Source: Gemmatimonas phototrophica
GTDB taxonomy: Bacteria > Gemmatimonadota > Gemmatimonadetes > Longimicrobiales > Gaopeijiaceae
Assembly: GCA_945876015.1 (NCBI GenBank)
Contig: CAMCNM010000108.1
Span: forward strand, 1 to 6,644
Direction of reading: 5' to 3'
DNA: 6,644 nt
This document shows, piece after piece, positions 5,299 to 6,644 of the stretch. Each line of letters begins with the position of its first letter. The stretch's first letter is position 1. Below the pieces are notes generated by a model that was not told the origin of the DNA, did no database searches, and was given only the letters and a program-made list of their open reading frames with translations. Both the position numbers and the translations under genes were made by a program.

Positions 5299-6644
5299 AT
5301 GCTGCGAGTCGGTGTGTGCCTGTGGGCGGCGTTCCTCCTGTCGGTACCGGCGCTCGGTGCCCAGCAGGGGGTTCAGGCCCACCAGGCGATGGCCGCGCGG
5401 GTGGACGACGGCTCGATCCAGCTCGACGGCGAGTTGAGCGAGCAGGCGTGGCAGCGCGCGACTCCGATTCGCGATTTCGTCCAGAAGGAGCCCACCGAGG
5501 GCGCGGCTCCCACGGACCGCATGGAGGTGCGCTTCGTCTACGAGGGGAACGCCCTCTACGTCGGTGCGCGGATGTACAGCCAGGATCCGTCCGCCATCCA
5601 GGCGCCCCTCGGCGGGCGCGATCAGACCGACGACGTGGCCGAGCACATCCTGATCTCGCTCGACACGTTCCTCGATCGCCGCACGGCGTACACGTTCGGC
5701 GTCACCGCTTCGGGCGCGCGACTCGACCACTTCCATCCGCAGGATCAGGAAAACCAGCGGGACGAGGGCTTCAACCCGGTGTGGGGGGCGCGTACGCAGG
5801 TTGACGCGGAGGGCTGGACGGCCGAGATGTGGATCCCATTCACGCAGCTCCGTTTCAACGATCAGGACGAGCAGGTCTGGGGGCTGAACATCCGCCGGTT
5901 CATCCCGACGCTCGAGGAGGAGGACTACTGGATCGTGGTGCCGCGCACGGAGCGCGCGTGGGCGTCGCGGTTCGGGGACCTGCACGGGATTGAGGGCATT
6001 CGTCCCAGCCGCCGCGTCGAGATGCTCCCGTTCGTGGTCGGCTCCTCGAGGATGAACGCCAACCGCAACGCCGCAAACCCGTTCGACGATGGCCGGAATC
6101 TGAAAAGTCGCGTGGGGCTCGACATGAAGCTTGGCGTCGGCCCCAACCTGACGCTGGACGCGACGCTCAACCCGGACTTCGGCCAGGTGGAGGCCGACCC
6201 CGCCGAGGTGAACCTGACCGCGTTCCCCACCCGTTTCCCGGAGCGGCGGCAGTTCTTCAGCGAGGGATCGCAGCTGCTGAATCTGCGCATCATCAACTTG
6301 GTGTACACTCGGCGTATCGGGGCGCCACCCGCGGGCCGCGCCAGCGGCGACTTCGTGGACGCTCCGCAGACCAGCCGGATCCTCGGGGCCGCGAAGCTCA
6401 CCGGGCGCCTCCCATCGGGGACCTCCATCGGGGTGCTGGGCGCGCTCACCGACGAGTCATTCGCGCACGTCGCCACGATCGGATCGCCCCTCATCCAGGA
6501 CGTGCGTGTCGCTCCGCGCGCCGGATGGGGGGTGGCTAGGGTGCAGCAGGAGTTCGGGTCGTCGGGGTCGAGCTTCGGGTTCCTGGTCGGTGGTGTACAC
6601 CGCGACCTGGATCCGGCCAACCCGCTCGCGCAGCTACTCGTTCG
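5299..6644 (+). CDS. CBM9-like / DUF5916 domain outer-membrane-type protein, C-terminus cut by the window edge
   Basis: Exported protein of the family with an N-terminal carbohydrate-binding-module-9-like domain followed by DUF5916, which is thought to form an outer-membrane beta-barrel; function is not established. A signal peptide (1-21) ends in ALGA before Gln22. The CBM9-like domain runs from about 40 (IQLDGELSEQAWQRA, 40-54) through VRFVYEGNALYVGARM (77-92) to WIPFTQLRF (178-186) and WGLNIRR (194-200). The DUF5916 hallmark follows: NPDFGQVEADP (291-301), then FPERRQFFSEG (313-323). Beyond this come alternating strand-like segments such as LVGGVHRDLDP, as in a barrel. There are 448 residues in the window; family members usually have about 700-880, so roughly half is missing. 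ATG 5299 has GAGG at 5290-5293, five bases upstream. Being 87 bp from mpl with its own possible promoter, it is probably a separate unit. Confidence 0.88.
   Translation, partial: MLRVGVCLWAAFLLSVPALGAQQGVQAHQAMAARVDDGSIQLDGELSEQAWQRATPIRDFVQKEPTEGAAPTDRMEVRFVYEGNALYVGARMYSQDPSAIQAPLGGRDQTDDVAEHILISLDTFLDRRTAYTFGVTASGARLDHFHPQDQENQRDEGFNPVWGARTQVDAEGWTAEMWIPFTQLRFNDQDEQVWGLNIRRFIPTLEEEDYWIVVPRTERAWASRFGDLHGIEGIRPSRRVEMLPFVVGSSRMNANRNAANPFDDGRNLKSRVGLDMKLGVGPNLTLDATLNPDFGQVEADPAEVNLTAFPTRFPERRQFFSEGSQLLNLRIINLVYTRRIGAPPAGRASGDFVDAPQTSRILGAAKLTGRLPSGTSIGVLGALTDESFAHVATIGSPLIQDVRVAPRAGWGVARVQQEFGSSGSSFGFLVGGVHRDLDPANPLAQLLV

Noticed and set aside
3700..5985. A very long open frame (about 760 codons) on the minus strand opposite mpl and the CBM9/DUF5916 gene
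   Set aside because: Its product is a low-complexity Arg/His/Asp/Val-rich sequence without domains, and it lies antisense to mpl and the DUF5916 gene, whose motifs are certain. In high-GC DNA stops are rare in this antisense frame.

Overview
The window is about 6.6 kb of dense, GC-rich bacterial DNA with strong G/C at third codon positions and a free mix of ATG, GTG and TTG starts. It holds one gene reading left (cut by the left edge), a tight run of four genes reading right, and a sixth gene reading right (cut by the right edge). I see no RNA genes, insertion sequences, CRISPR arrays or phage genes. A muropeptide ligase of the Mpl type, a CBM9/DUF5916 outer-membrane-type protein and signal peptides ending in Ala-Gln point to a diderm. 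DUF5916 proteins are common in Gemmatimonadota, Acidobacteriota and Bacteroidota; with this base composition Gemmatimonadota is my best guess, but that is inference.

Layout. 1-1289 (minus): a MATE-family multidrug/cation antiporter, missing its last few dozen residues. About 1290-1509: a divergent intergenic region of roughly 220 bp with weak promoter-like elements and a run of seven G. 1510-2493 (plus): an SpmA-like gate-domain membrane protein carrying an extra domain of about 130 residues after its first membrane helix. 2490-3035 (plus): its SpmB-like partner. 3035-3787 (plus): an unrecognised exported protein. 3796-5211 (plus): Mpl, which reattaches murein tripeptide to UDP-MurNAc during cell-wall recycling. 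5212-5298: a short spacer with a weak hairpin and a possible promoter. 5299 to the right edge (plus): the N-terminal half or so of a CBM9/DUF5916 protein.

How the genes may work together. The junctions spmA/spmB (4-bp overlap), spmB/exported protein (1- or 4-bp overlap) and exported protein/mpl (8-bp gap) make one transcript with translational coupling very likely. SpmA and SpmB are known from Bacillus sporulation, but here they sit beside a Gram-negative-type peptidoglycan recycling ligase with no sporulation gene in view. The most interesting reading is that this gate-domain pair and the exported protein serve envelope or peptidoglycan metabolism in a non-sporulating diderm. The evidence for that is gene order alone.
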